A stretch of DNA of 64,000 nt, from assembly GCA_022592435.1 (NCBI GenBank), contig JABYQS010000161.1, positions 1 to 64,000 on the forward strand. The letters are read 5' to 3'. Shown here in pieces: positions 1 through 10,480 of the stretch. Position 1 is the stretch's first letter. The number at the start of each line of letters is the position of its first letter. Both the position numbers and the translations under genes were made by a program. Below the pieces are notes generated by a model. It searched no databases, was not told the DNA's origin, and worked only from the letters and a program-made list of their open reading frames with translations. The stretch comes from Cerioporus squamosus. Its lineage: Eukaryota > Basidiomycota > Agaricomycetes > Polyporales > Polyporaceae.

Positions 1-284
1 CTTGCAGTTGCTCGGGTTCCTGCTGGTGCTGGGCTACTTTCGATTGCTGGTCCTGTTTGATATACCTGAGTGATCTTTCTCTCCTGCGTTCGTTCTGCTC
101 GTACTGCGCTCTTCGGAATCGTAATGTGTGGTGGGATCTGGTCTGTATTGTACCGTAGTGGACAGCGTGGGTGTGTGCACTGATTCCACCGACCAGTTGT
201 TTCCTTGTAGTGGATGTCTCTGGTCTTGTCGGTATCGAAGAGATGATATAGACGTTGACAACTGTATGTTCCTTTTGGACTCAT
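1..284 (-). CDS. Retrotransposon ORF2, 5' part, runs off the left edge
   Basis: From an ATG at 284-282 this frame stays open for 94 codons to the edge of the window. The ATG overlaps the ORF1 stop as ATGA, so ORF2 lies in a different frame from ORF1. The visible part begins MSPKGTYSCQ, has four Cys/His-containing spots in the first 40 residues and becomes Pro/Ala-rich; I do not recognise a domain. By position it should be the rest of Gag or the start of Pol of the element whose LTR is at 1161-1642. It is the first AUG in the predicted transcript. Neighbouring frames in this interval are closed or lack an AUG. Confidence 0.5.
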   Translation of the reverse strand, partial: MSPKGTYSCQRLYHLFDTDKTRDIHYKETTGRWNQCTHPRCPLRYNTDQIPPHITIPKSAVRAERTQERKITQVYQTGPAIESSPAPAGTRATA

Positions 285-1156
285 ACACGTTGGTTGTCTC
301 GAAGAAACTGTCGGTGTAGTTCCCTAGCTCGGAGGCAACTACGCAGTTTCTTTATGTCTCTGTCGAGTTCTGGATCTGAGAGGTTCTCTGGATTGATGAC
401 CTTTGCTCGTAGGTGATCAATCTGGTACTGGAGATATTCCGCAAAGTTTCGAATCCTGGACGAAGGTTCGACAACTTCTCTTGGAATGTGCTCGAGTGTC
501 TGAAGGACTTTGGCGGTGTATCGATGAGCTCGTTCGAGAGCTTCGCGATATTCTCCTGCAAAGTCTTCCTGTCTGAGTACTTCTAGGTTACTTGCTATAA
601 CCTGAAGTGTATCGATCGCGTGTACGGCGACTTGTGCTCTCCGGTAGAACAGTCCTGCTGTTGAGGATCTTTCTACGCTTGTCTCGGGGTAGTCTGAGTC
701 AGCTCCGCTCGACTCTGGACTTGGTTGAGCCGGTATAAGGATATCTTCGGCTCTGGGTCTTCCTTCGCTAGTGGTTAAAGAGCTTCTATACTCTTGCCAC
801 TCTGGGGTTCTGTGAAACGCGGGTTCTCCTGGTTGTACAAGAGTGCTCGGACTCGAGTATGCGGAGGAGATATTTTCGACGAAAGGGATTACAGACGAGA
901 TGCCTCGACTGTAAGGGTGTGGGGTAGCTGGTCGCGTTACTGGGATGTAAAGCGATGGTAAAGTGGGTAAGGGTTTGCCCCTGTTCGTCGTCTGGTTCTG
1001 TGCGTCTCCTGGTCTTCTGAGAAGAGGATGGTCTATCCTGTTCTCCGCCGTTTTGGCTGTCTGTCTCTTTCTCAACTTTCGAGTGAGAAAGGGATATCTT
1101 CGTTCGTTGTAGGTGGTTCTCTGCACTTGGATAAGTGGAGAGTTAAAGCTTTCAGT
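281..1156 (-). CDS. Retrotransposon ORF1 (gag position) with no Met codon
   Basis: The frame is open for 291 codons between a TAG at 1159-1157 and a TGA at 283-281, directly downstream of the LTR and primer-binding site. It contains no ATG; possible near-cognate starts are ATC at 1132 and GTG at 1126, both in poor context. The product would have a basic N-terminus, a Pro/Ser-rich middle and a helical, charged C-terminal third (about residues 175-290) rich in Arg, Glu and Leu, as in structural Gag proteins. I found no CCHC knuckle. The Gag role is inferred from position. The lack of Met looks selected, because the complementary strand has 13 ATGs over the AUG-free interval 285-1642. Confidence 0.5.
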   Translation of the reverse strand, partial: TESFNSPLIQVQRTTYNERRYPFLTRKLRKRQTAKTAENRIDHPLLRRPGDAQNQTTNRGKPLPTLPSLYIPVTRPATPHPYSRGISSVIPFVENISSAYSSPSTLVQPGEPAFHRTPEWQEYRSSLTTSEGRPRAEDILIPAQPSPESSGADSDYPETSVERSSTAGLFYRRAQVAVHAIDTLQVIASNLEVLRQEDFAGEYREALERAHRYTAKVLQTLEHIPREVVEPSSRIRNFAEYLQYQIDHLRAKVINPENLSDPELDRDIKKLRSCLRARELHRQFLRDNQRV

Positions 1157-1158
1157 CT
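1147..1158 (-). promoter_or_regulatory. Self-priming primer-binding site
   Basis: On the minus strand AGACTGAAAGCT lies 2 nt after the LTR end. It is the exact 12-nt reverse complement of AGCTTTCAGTCT at 1389-1378 inside the LTR, which is where transcription should start (about 32 nt after the TATA box). This is the Tf1/sushi arrangement, in which the mRNA 5' end folds back to prime reverse transcription. No tRNA-like TGG PBS is present. Confidence 0.75.
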
Positions 1159-1160
1159 AA

Positions 1161-1642
1161 TGTTACGCTTTCGAGCGTGACCTTAAACCAAAGAGCCTTA
1201 AAGGTCGTTCTGTCCAGCCGCCTGCAATATACTAGTCCAGGTTGCCTACTCCGAGGCTAACCCTAGTATAAAGCCTATGCTGAACTCTTACTAGTACGGT
1301 TCACCTTATCGAAGGGGAACACTAGTAAGATCGGGTGAAAGCGAGTATAACGAGGAACTGTTCGTTATTCGCAAAGGAGACTGAAAGCTGGGGGTCGCTC
1401 TGAGACGTCGCCCCTTATATACAAGTTGTGAAGCTGCGGAAGAATGTTCTAGTACTTGTAGAGAAGATTCTGGTAAGTACTACTCGTGTCCGTACTCTTC
1501 TGTAGTAGTAACAAAGAGAATGAACTAGAATATACAAGAATATTCTGGAGACTTGCCTAACTAGTAGTACAATAAGACAAACTGATCGCGTGAGAGTAAA
1601 AGTACAAGTCCGTTACTGGTAACTCCTGTGATAGTCGTAACA
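1161..1642 (-). mobile_element. 5' LTR of a Ty3/gypsy-like (Tf1/sushi-type?) retrotransposon
   Basis: 482 bp bounded by the perfect inverted ends TGTTAC...GTAACA. On the minus strand it carries TATATAAG (1421-1414) and a predicted start at 1389. The body of the element lies to the left and leaves the window, so the other LTR and the target duplication cannot be seen; the 5 bp to the right are GGCAG. The right boundary falls inside a Plavaka transposase coding frame that is open from the very first bases after the LTR, so the element inserted into that gene. Confidence 0.85.
1414..1421 (-). promoter_or_regulatory. TATA box of the LTR promoter
   Basis: TATATAAG on the minus strand inside the LTR. 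The predicted start, 32 nt downstream at 1389, coincides with the first base of the self-priming 12-mer, and that agreement is the main support for both calls. Confidence 0.7.
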
Positions 1643-2956
1643 GGCAGACCCCGGCGTTCTCAGCAGCGCACGAGGCCTGCTAGACTTCGTGTACTACTCT
1701 CAGTACGAAGTGCACTCCGAGACCACTCTAGCCAACATGGAGGCCGCTCTGGCCAACTTCCATCACCACAAGGACGCGTTCGTCAAGCTGGGGATTCGAG
1801 ATCACTTCAACATACCGAAGTTCCATTCCCTGCTCCACTACACCAAGGCCATCCGTCGCCTAGGATGTCTTGATGGCTACAACACTGAAACCTCAGAACG
1901 CCTCCACGTCGACTTCACCAAGAACGCTTACCGTGCGAGCAGCCGGCGCGAGTACTTCGCGCAGATGACAACCTGGTTGCAGCGTCAAGAGGCGATCGTG
2001 CGCCGGTCATCCTATCTTGCGTGGGTGTTCAACGAGCTTGACGACGATGACGGGGATGATGAGGACGCTGCGAGCGACGATGGTGACGAGGGCACAGAGG
2101 GCGATGAGGGAGAGAACACAGCGAGCGACCAAGCACAAGCAAGACAGCAAGACGACGTGGCAGTAGAAGCAGAGCTGAAGGCGCTGCGGGAGCTATTGCA
2201 CTCGAACGTAGCGCGCGCACACCAGGTCCCTCTCACGCCGAGCGCGAGACGCGTATCCGTCAACACGCTCACCACGAACTACGGTGCACTTGCCTTGCTC
2301 CCCGCTCTCAACGACTATATTGCTAAACATCACCCGCGATCACCTCGCCCGCACGCAGGAACACTGTTCAGTGTATACCACAAGATAAGTATCCTCTTAC
2401 CGCCCAACATCCATGTCGCCAACTCCAAGCGCATCTGCACCCTCCGCGCAAGCCCGGCAGTCCCTCGCATTCAAGATCGTCGGCCCGTGCCCGCTCACTT
2501 CCATACAGCACTGTACATTGAGGATGAGGAGAGCTATCGCCTGAATGGTGGACTAGCAGGTGCGTCTGCAAAGCCCACTCGCACTTTGCTATAGAAAGAC
2601 TCACCTTGATAACTGGGACAATTGCAGGTTTGCACGCTGGCGAAGTTCGCGCTCTATTCAGGCTGCCCGCAAACCTCGGATTTCCCCCAGAACCCCTGGC
2701 GTACGTACGTTGTTTCTGTCCCTTCCGTACCCCCGACTCCATCACCGGCCTCCACCCTACGTCTCACTCCACTCGCAATAATGCGTGAAGTGCTCTTGTC
2801 ATCCCGGTTTCCAAGCTGGTGAGACCATGTCACCTCATGCCCAGATTCAGTCGAGAAGACATTGACCGTGACTGGACTGTTGATACTATACTTGAAGAGT
2901 CTATCACCTTTTCGCTGAACCGATACTATGACTTCCATTTGTTTGCGATGTTATGA
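1643..2956 (+). pseudogene. Plavaka-type transposase, C-terminal part
   Basis: The frame is open from the LTR boundary. Exon 1 ends at 2559, an intron spans 2560-2627, and exon 2 runs to a natural stop at 2954-2956. Diagnostic stretches are KFHSLLHYTKAIRRLG, TSERLHVDFTKNAYR and an acidic linker of Asp/Glu runs, then a basic C-terminal domain ending RYYDFHLFAML. Exon 2 has one in-frame TGA at 2786-2788 (Asn-Asn-Ala-stop-Ser-Ala) where CGA would give Arg; the frame otherwise continues to the end. The N-terminal half is missing on the far side of the LTR insertion. Plavaka elements are CACTA-related DDE transposons abundant in Agaricomycetes. A second, intact copy of the family is at 13041-17030. 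Confidence 0.8.
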
Positions 2957-3417
2957 CGTTAGCTATCTACGTGTCCTCCATGTATAAGTCCTTCGAATAC
3001 CATCTTGAGTCTCAAAACCGTCTTGCGTCGCTGGCATGATGTTCCATGTCTCTCACATCCCTCTGCCACCACCGGCTCTGACACTTTGACCCGCACCACC
3101 CTGCTACTACTTAGTAAGGACGTATTGAGGTCATCCCCTCATAGTGAACTGAGCTTAATCTTCCGTAGCCCTATCGTGGCCGACGTAGTTCCTGCCCCGT
3201 GCTACAGCGCACTCTGTGCGCTACAGCGTCCTATGAAGCGCTACGTGCAGGTGGCGGGTGCTACAGGCTTTAAGCGCCGAAAACCGGTTTCCCTGATGAA
3301 TCCCATCTGGTCTCCGAGTAAGTATGACATGGCTATTGCTTCGGACATTGTCAGTACTTCCGGTATTTCTCGACTGTATCCCCATAGCATCTCACTGCAC
3401 TAATCATACCACCCTGC
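2957..3417 (+). other. No gene; probable Plavaka 3' flank
   Basis: I see no convincing coding frame. Around 3198-3275 short GC-rich motifs of the type GTGCTACAG/GCGCTACAG recur four times with small hairpins, as in subterminal repeats of DNA transposons. The element end could not be fixed. Confidence 0.3.
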
Positions 3418-4037
3418 AGACCCATTAGTGACTTGCAAGTCCCGGCTCGGCCTGAAGCCCGGGGCTTTGGCCCGGCTTCAGACGGCCGGGGCTTGGTCGA
3501 ACCTCAGGCCGAGCCCCAGGACGGCTCAGGCCAAGCCCGGGGCTTGGCCCGGCCTGAGCCGCGGCTTCGGTTGACTGAGAGGTCATCTCGGATTCTGAGA
3601 ATGGGGGGTATTCATAAGTGTCTACTGATGTTTATACAGGTCATCTCGGGTCAATTACGAGTTACTCACCATGCGCAGGGACCCTAGAAGCATATGAACT
3701 GTCAGACATATGAGTGTGAGTGAGTAAGTAGGTTCTACTACTCACTGAGAGCAGTAAGGAGTGTTGTACTGGAAGATATCATTAGTGAGTCATTAAACAC
3801 TGTCTATTCTTCCATTTCTGACGCACCTGGACAGGCAAAGCGGGTCCTGCACGGTGTGAATGAGCAGAGCGTTTAAGCCCCGGCCTGACGGCTCGGCTCG
3901 GGCTTGACATATCCTCGAGCCGAGCCGTCAGGCCGTCAGAAGCCCTCTCCAAAGCCCGGCTCGTCCCGGCCTGTGCGAGGGCTCGGCCTCACGGCTTGAC
4001 GGCCTGAGGCCGGGACTTGCAAGTCACTAAGACCCAT
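3418..4037. mobile_element. hAT MITE, copy A (element 3426-4029)
   Basis: A 604-bp element begins TAGTGACTTGCAAGTCCCGG and ends with its inverted copy. It is flanked by a perfect 8-bp duplication AGACCCAT (3418-3425 and 4030-4037). The 8-bp duplication and the TAGTG tip are the hAT hallmarks. There is no coding capacity. Both ends carry clusters of CGGCCTGA/GGCTCGG motifs in opposite orientation, probable transposase sites. Copy B at 4786 is the same family. Confidence 0.9.
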
Positions 4038-4777
4038 TGTGCTACTTGGGCTTGGATGACTGCGACATACAGGCTCTATTCAGGTAGCTGATACTTACGC
4101 CACACACCATCCAGCAGCTGCATGTGAGTGGTGACTCGTAAGCATACCAGCAGGTATGTGTCATTCTTTCATGACATTTTAGCTGGTCATTTATCCTCGC
4201 AGCTCACACTGCCGTTTGGGTTTCCCCTTCTGCTCGGTTCAACGTTGAGTAGCAAGCTGCCCCGCTAAGTACTCCTAACCAAGCCTCCTCATGCCGGGAA
4301 TATTCGGCCTTCAATTATTCTCAAAAAGCACTCAGTTTGGTTCGATCCCCCGGCGGCATACTTGAGCATCAGTGTGGAGTCGGCCATGTTCCACCGTACT
4401 ACAAGGAGCCCCCGAGACCGAAAGCCGCAAAAGTGACGATGGTGCAGCCCGCCGGGATGTATGCCAGTGCATAACAATTGTCTGGATACTCGCTGCCACG
4501 TTCCATCGGAAGGGCTCTCCAAGAATGTGCCAGTAGCTTAGGATGCTCGCGCTTCGGACGGGCGAAAGGTCAGGGCTTTTCTTCGCACGCGGACCTCATC
4601 TCGCGTGGCGACATACCACCGATCGGCGTGTCTACTACTCTCCCCGTCTTCCAGGATGCTGAGATCCTTCAAGCCGTGGGTACGCTCGTCCAACCCGGCA
4701 GCGGGACTCACGATCGTGTCGCGGGCACATCGCTCCAGCCATTGTGGCTAATTGGGCAGCATCGACCGGGGCGGCGT
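4038..4777. other. Unassigned sequence between two MITEs
   Basis: A 77-codon minus-strand frame (4289-4522) and a 152-codon plus frame (4478-4936) exist, but the latter runs into MITE B and neither resembles a protein family. Possibly remnants of a gene disrupted by the insertions. Confidence 0.25.
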
Positions 4778-4785
4778 CATGGGAT

Positions 4786-5396
4786 TAGTGACTTGCAAGT
4801 CCCGGCTCGGCCTGAAGCCCGGGGCTTGGGCCCGGCTTCAGACGGCCGGGGCTTGGTCGAACCTCAGGCCGGGCCCCGAGGACGTCTCAGGCCGAGCTTT
4901 GGGGCTCGTCCCGGCCTGAGCCACGGCTTTGGTTGACCAATGAGTGGGGCGCGTGATCCACAGATTCGGAGGGTTTGGACGGCTCAATTGATGCTGTCCT
5001 GTGTTGTCTGAAGTCGAATATGCATCAGCGACTATGCACTGGAGGGCCTTGAGAGCGTATGAACGGTCAGCCATGTGAATGCGAGCAGACGATCGGGAGC
5101 TCTGACTCACTGAAAGCAGCCAAATACAACGCAGCTGGATCATACGGTTCGTGAGCCATTATACGCTGCGCAACCTGCCTCGAATAACACACCTTGACAG
5201 CCTGACAGGGACCCGCAGTGCACCTACGAGCCGGGCATTCAAGCCCCCAACCTGGCGGCTCGGCTCGGGCTTGAGACATCCTCAAGCCGAGCCGTCAGGC
5301 CGTCAGAAGCCGCCTGCAAGGCTCGTCTCGTCCCGGCCTGAATGGGGGCTCGGCCTCACGGCTTGACAGCCTGAGGCCGGGACTTGCAAGTCACTA
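4786..5396. mobile_element. hAT MITE, copy B
   Basis: 611 bp with the same inverted ends as copy A (TAGTGACTTGCAAGTCCCGG) and an independent perfect 8-bp duplication CATGGGAT at 4778-4785 and 5397-5404. The ends are similar to copy A; the middle (about 4940-5230) is clearly diverged. No transposase. Confidence 0.9.
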
Positions 5397-5527
5397 CATG
5401 GGATTTAGCCTTGCTTTGAGGTGCGTAAATACTGGGAGATGAAGCAACGACTGCATGCATACTGAGAACAGTCTTGAGTCGTCCGGGAACGACCTGCACT
5501 ACAAAAACTGTCGGATCATGTGTAACA

Positions 5528-5956
5528 TCACGCTAAGGATCGAGCGGTTACGGCGGTCTTCTCGCGACGCAACGACGTGATGTACTTCGCGACCACAAGG
5601 GAGATGGCGGGGTTGCCTGCCCACTGCCCAGATTCTACCTGCACCCAATGCTTGTGACCACGACACTCCATAAGCCCATAAGAGTAAATCAATGCGGCCC
5701 TCATGCGAAGGGCGGTCGAGTACGTCTTCACTCTCCGTTCTCGCGGGCGGACAGACCCGTCAAATCGGCGTATGTCACAACTGTTGAGAAATCAGCACTG
5801 CTGGACTGCATCGGTTAACGATCCCCGACTTACCTGTCTGCAATCCAGCGGACGATAAGATTCGCTGTCCGGCCTGGAAGCACCGGTCCGAGCGGATCCA
5901 GTTCAGGAGGGAAGAAACCCTTGTCGTGGACCCAAGCGACAAACTGCTTTGTGTAG
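5528..5956 (-). pseudogene. Two exons of a tyrosine-recombinase-like basidiomycete gene
   Basis: Exon 5956-5834 (begins TyrThrLysGlnPheValAlaTrpVal), an intron 5833-5781 (GTAAGT...CAACAG), and exon 5780-5528 (contains VKTYSTALRMRAAL and AKYITSLRRE) join in phase. The pattern resembles the N-terminal DNA-binding part of integrase-like proteins seen in mushroom genomes; this is from memory and unverified. The frame ends at a stop at 5528 just before MITE B, and no recombinase catalytic part (Arg...HxxR...Tyr) was found downstream. An upstream exon in 6004-6402 is plausible but does not join in phase. Confidence 0.4.
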
Positions 5957-6897
5957 CTATTTAGACGTTAGTGCTGTTTCCAAGGGCGCGTAATGCGTAG
6001 TACTGACCAAGTGTACATCGCCCTGAGCCTCACGGTCGCTGCCTCGTCTTCGTCAAGCATGGCTAGGGCGAGAGGTCCAAAGGCGTCCGGTTTGGTGACA
6101 GCCTCGTCAGACGTCTCATCAACTACAACGGCTGGGGAGGGCGCGCAGTGTCGGTCTGGCACACCAGCTGTCGTTCGCATGGCGGAGGTGGGAGGGTGAA
6201 CTCGAAGCGACATCAGGCGATCGAGGTGTTTGTGCAGGCATGTATTGGTTATTATCCATCCGGCAGCGGTCAGAACAGAAGCGATATCAGGGCACGGTGA
6301 CACTGCGCGGACAGCTCCAAGGGTGAGACCCTGACGGAGCCGATGTGTCGCTTGGAGAATCATTCTCAGAACGCATCTCGAATTCGTAGTATTCTTGAGC
6401 ATAAATCGATCGAAATCTGCCCGCCGTCCACCCGTGTGAGCGCTGTCAGCACGATGCAGATCGCATACAGGAACCCGTCGAGATCAAGGAGTTCAGGAAC
6501 ATACCTCCATGGGTTTCCAAAGACAGAAAGGCTCGTCGCCGAGAATGCTTGTTCAAGCGCGATATCGTGACACTGATGAAACGTACTCGTCCGAAGCGGA
6601 CCATTCACCGTTCCATCACGTTCCTCGATGGGAAGCCCTCATGGACCGCGCGGTCGCAGTGGCGCAAGGAAGGACTTATCGAAGACATTCTGCCACAATA
6701 GTCGTCTCATTGCCTAGGTTCTCGTCACGGGTAGTACACTGTACCGAGAATAACACACGAAAAAAGGGCAGCGTGAGAGAACTGAAACTTTGCCGAACGA
6801 CTGTAGCATACCTGTTAGGTTCACGATCGTCGCTTGGACCATCCCGCCGCAGCCCGCGCGCTATTAGGAACTCTTCTCCTATCTGAGAAATGACAGG
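5957..6897. other. No firm gene
   Basis: Minus-strand frames at 5968-6402 (144 codons) and 6366-6608 may hold upstream exons of the recombinase-like fragment, but I could not splice them in phase. Nothing else supported. Confidence 0.25.
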
Positions 6898-7695
6898 CTA
6901 GGTTAGTTCTCGACGCGTCTGAAGAAGCATCCAATCACCCGCTGCGGCGTCTTGAATGAACCAGACAGTCGCTCCGATGACGGGGAAGTTATCCGCGAAG
7001 TACGTCCACCGGACGGTGGGCCCCCTTCCATGGCATCCGCCTGTTATAACACCGGCCATATCGTGTTCCGTCGCTGGTCCCGTTGTAAGAGACACCTGGC
7101 CGGATTGTTCTTCTCCGGTCTGCGTCATTCCACGGTGAATGCCCTCTCCGCCGCGTTAGTAACCATGGATCGTCATATCCGGCTTGATCTTACGCACCTC
7201 CACGCTGAAGCAAGTGGGGTGAGGCCACTTGCGAGTCCTCATATTGAAGTTGTTGTCATGGTTCAGCCTTGGGGCAGCAGCACGGACACAGTCCCTTGAG
7301 AGTGGCCATGAGGCAGGCCCACAGAACGTGCTGGGAGCGTTAACCTAGCAGAGCTTGAGATGAGCAGGTGAACACGCCGGGCACGGGGGTTTCGCCCTCT
7401 CACGTACATCGATTCTGACCCGTACCTCTCCTTTCTCCAACCGGAAGACAATGCGTTCCGGACGTGCCCCTGAAGTCAGCTTGTAAGGTGGAAGCAGTCT
7501 TCCGCGTTTTGACGGCGAGCTGAAGGAATGCGCTCCAAGGAGGCCTTCCCCTCGCGCTGCTTCGCCCAGAACCGTAGTGCCATCTAGTCGAGGAGTGGAA
7601 AAATGCATATCAAGGACGATCGGATGCCTGTGGAATGAGCTGCGTGGAGCGTGATTGACCGCCCGTTGCCCTGAACCGGATTTGAGTGAAGACAT
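6898..7695 (-). CDS. Hypothetical protein, 218 aa, three exons
   Basis: ATG at 7695-7693. Exons 7695-7408, 7344-7198 and 7119-6898, all introns in phase 0: 7407-7345 (GTACGT...CTAG) and 7197-7120 (GTGCGT, a TTACTAAC branch site, ...GCAG). Total 219 codons. The N-terminal 95 residues are basic and Ser/Pro-rich; the C-terminal exon holds a hydrophobic segment (ADNFPVIGATVWFIQDAAAG). No family recognised. It is divergent from the gene at 7838, with 142 bp between start codons. The clean phases support a real gene; the start could lie elsewhere. Confidence 0.5.
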
Positions 7696-7837
7696 ACCTT
7701 TGCCTATTATTCGCTGGCTTATGACCCAACCTTGTTGCCCGACGTGAACGCTTACACAAACACGGAGAGTCTATAAGACGTGAGAATCCCCCGTCCGTTA
7801 GCCCTGGCCTCCCAGACTTCCCGTCTGCCGTATCACC
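7696..7837. promoter_or_regulatory. Short divergent promoter region
   Basis: 142 bp separate the ATGs of the minus gene (7695) and the plus gene (7838). No TATA or clear operator-like motif seen. Confidence 0.3.
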
Positions 7838-8641
7838 ATGCCTATCTCCCCTTGTGAACAGCCTGGGGACTCAGAAAATGCCTCCCAGACCCCGCGCTTC
7901 AGCCTAGGTGAATGGATGCAGATGCTGATTGTCATCGTCGAGCATTGGCAAGGTGTGTATGTGGTTTGCTGTGCTTCCTGGTTCCATACTCTGATCAATT
8001 CATCAACGTTCTTTCCCAGTGCTCTGCCCGACACATAGCGTCGACGCACCATGTCCCGATTGCCTCCGGGCACTATCTCGTCAGTAGCTTGGACCTGCAT
8101 AAAATACGGGATAACTCACGGAGAACCCGATCTCACAGACGGCGATCATACGCACATGTCTGAGGACGCTGACTACAGTGATCCCGGAGATCGCCGGCGG
8201 CTTTCGGACGGCGCTTTAGCCGCGGCAAGCGTCCTCACCGGCGGCCCCAGGTGTTCGCACCATCCTCTACTGCGCAGCCACGGTGTGCGCGACTGCCCGC
8301 TCGTCTCTACGCCGCCTTCAAGTCCTGCCGGCGCTGAGTCCCTCCCGGACTGGCTCGTTGATTGCGCCTGGCCCGCAGACGTCTCCAACTCGCCCGGCAA
8401 TGGTTCCCCGCTTTACACCACTCCTTCTAGTGTCGTTGTCTCTCTGCCGAATACCGCGGAAGCTAGCGCCGATGACACGGTGCCTGCGGCTTCTGAATCG
8501 CTGTCCAACTCAACCGAGCCCGCCGCCGCTTCCGATGCCGGGTCCACGAGCACGGCAGAGGCGCACCCCTCCTTCAACGCTGGCGGGCACCCTGCACCCA
8601 CCGAGATCAGCGCCGCCCCCGTGGGCAATCTTCGCGTCTGA
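7838..8641 (+). CDS. Hypothetical Ser/Ala-rich protein, 225 aa
   Basis: Exons 7838-7952, 8020-8079 and 8139-8641 sum to 226 codons. Introns are GTGTGT...CCCAG and GTCAGT...CTCAC...ACAG. Exon 2 gives a small Cys cluster (CPTHSVDAPCPDCL). The last exon is acidic at first, then Ser/Thr/Pro/Ala-rich and likely disordered. A further typical intron (GTAAGT...TTACAG, about 8684-8752) lies beyond the stop, so a 3'-UTR intron or an alternative C-terminus is possible. Function unknown. Confidence 0.45.
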
Positions 8642-9949
8642 CAACGATGCGCGTGCGGTCGCACTGTCGGTGTCGATACTAACAGGTAAGTCATCCTGTT
8701 TATGTGGGTTGTTGGGACTCGGCTGACCATGAACGTCCTGTTTCTATTACAGCGCTATAATCATCCGTCCGGCGTGGAGTGGCGGTATTGGCTCTCGCGC
8801 TCGGCGGCTACCGCGAATTTCCGGGCTGCCGAGGTCGTTGGTATTGTGTCACCTTGCTGTGATCGTTGGTGCATCTCTCACTCTCGGTGTCTATACTCTA
8901 TAGTCCTGTAGCTGATTGGCAGTACCTGCTCGAGTGCTATATTATATTGATGAGCGATACACAATGTGACATGTATGTCCCTGGCTTTTGTCGGAACTTT
9001 CCCACGACCATCCGGATGACTTAACATCTACATCAGCAAAATCCGGACACCTCCTTAGAACGTCTTAATCATCTGGAAACGAGCATGTCAGACTCTAAGG
9101 CACTGCCAGGTGTCAAGGTCGTACATGCAACCCCATTCCAGGCGTTTTGTGTGGTTAAGGCAGTAAGCGAGCGGGCCCGGAAGGCGTTCAGGTGATTGGG
9201 AGGCCATGCATTCAGGGGGGCGCTGCAGTAATACATGTTGTTTGTTTGTCAGGGAGTCAGTCCGGGTGGTCGTAAGTAGTTCAAGCCACGCAAGGTCCGC
9301 CATGAGCGAGAGTTCAGTTGTCGACCATGCATGCGGTCTGATGATGTCAGGCACACAGGTCCCGGCAAGGTACTTCATGCCACAAGCGTGTGATGTATTG
9401 CGGTTGCGACACTACGGTGAGAGTGTTCAAACACCACGGTAAGCAGGGTACTCTCTGGGTGATGTCGCTACTCGAAGTGTCTACCAGCTACCGGCCATTT
9501 TTTGCGGGGTAGTGGCTAGACACAGCATCCGGAGTCCTCATCTCAGATGATCTCACAATCAGCAGTGAGAAGCGTTGAGTCACTGGAAACAGTACAGCGC
9601 GGTAGACAAGCCGGAGAAGGTAGGTAGTCACTTACCAATATCATGTGCTTTCAGCTGACGTTGGTGCGCAGCAAGTAGCTCTCGTCGTTGCAATCACACC
9701 CAGCCCATGTCGTCTCTGGTGTAACGAGGCAGCAACGACATGAACGAGCGAACATGGGTGTAGTAAAGAAGACTGGTGATGGGGCTGAACATAGGGAGTG
9801 CGATCTCATACAGAGTACCGTGGCATATGTCCACGAAACCCGAGACATAAAGCACGTCACAACTATGGCCCACGGGCTTTGGTGCCCTCAACGGTGATAG
9901 CGATGATGGCAGACTGTGACTGGACTTATTCATACGGAGGCTGCTCGTG
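8642..9949. other. No gene recognised
   Basis: Only short, mutually overlapping frames on both strands; no conserved motif, repeat or element end recognised apart from the possible intron at 8684-8752. Confidence 0.3.
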
Positions 9950-10480
9950 AGAGGCTAGCAACCGATATCCTCCGCAACAGCGGTCACGCTGTCGAGGTTG
10001 AGCTGGCTTGTGGCTACGCTCGACCTCATGCACGTCCTCTCACAGGGCGTGAGGTTACGCACATCATCCACGTTCTCAAGGCAGTCGCCACTGGCAGATC
10101 GTGAGGTATTGCATGTCGTCCATGCTCTCAAGACTGTCACCTACCTCAAGGCTGGTCGACATGCACATCCACTCATGTGAATAGTTATGCATGACGACCG
10201 CGTTGACCAGACTCAAAGTGGAATGCCATGCACATACGCTCACAGAGCACTTGGTCTCGCATGCCGTCCGTGGTCCAAAGACGGTTCACCTCGAGGATGT
10301 CAGACATGCACGGCCGCTCGCAGGGGCGTGAGGTAACGCATGCTGTTCAGGTTCTCAAGACGGTTCACCTCGGGGGTGAAAGCCATGCACTACCGCTCGC
10401 AGGGTGTAAGGCAATACGTTGTCTACGTGCTCCAGATGTCCGGTCATCCCATGAATGCTCCATGGACGGTTGTCCAATTG
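9950..10480 (+). repeat. Diverged ~78-bp minisatellite
   Basis: Five to six imperfect copies. Anchors CATGCAC occur at 10227, 10305 and 10384 (spacing 78-79) and earlier at about 10028 and 10159. Shared core: GCAGGGCGTGAGGTAACGCA followed by CTCAAGACGGTTCACCTCG. Divergence rises toward the left end. No coding frame is maintained. Confidence 0.6.

Noticed and set aside
3005..3403. 132-codon plus frame
   Set aside because: Looks like non-coding transposon flank with hairpin motifs; no protein features.
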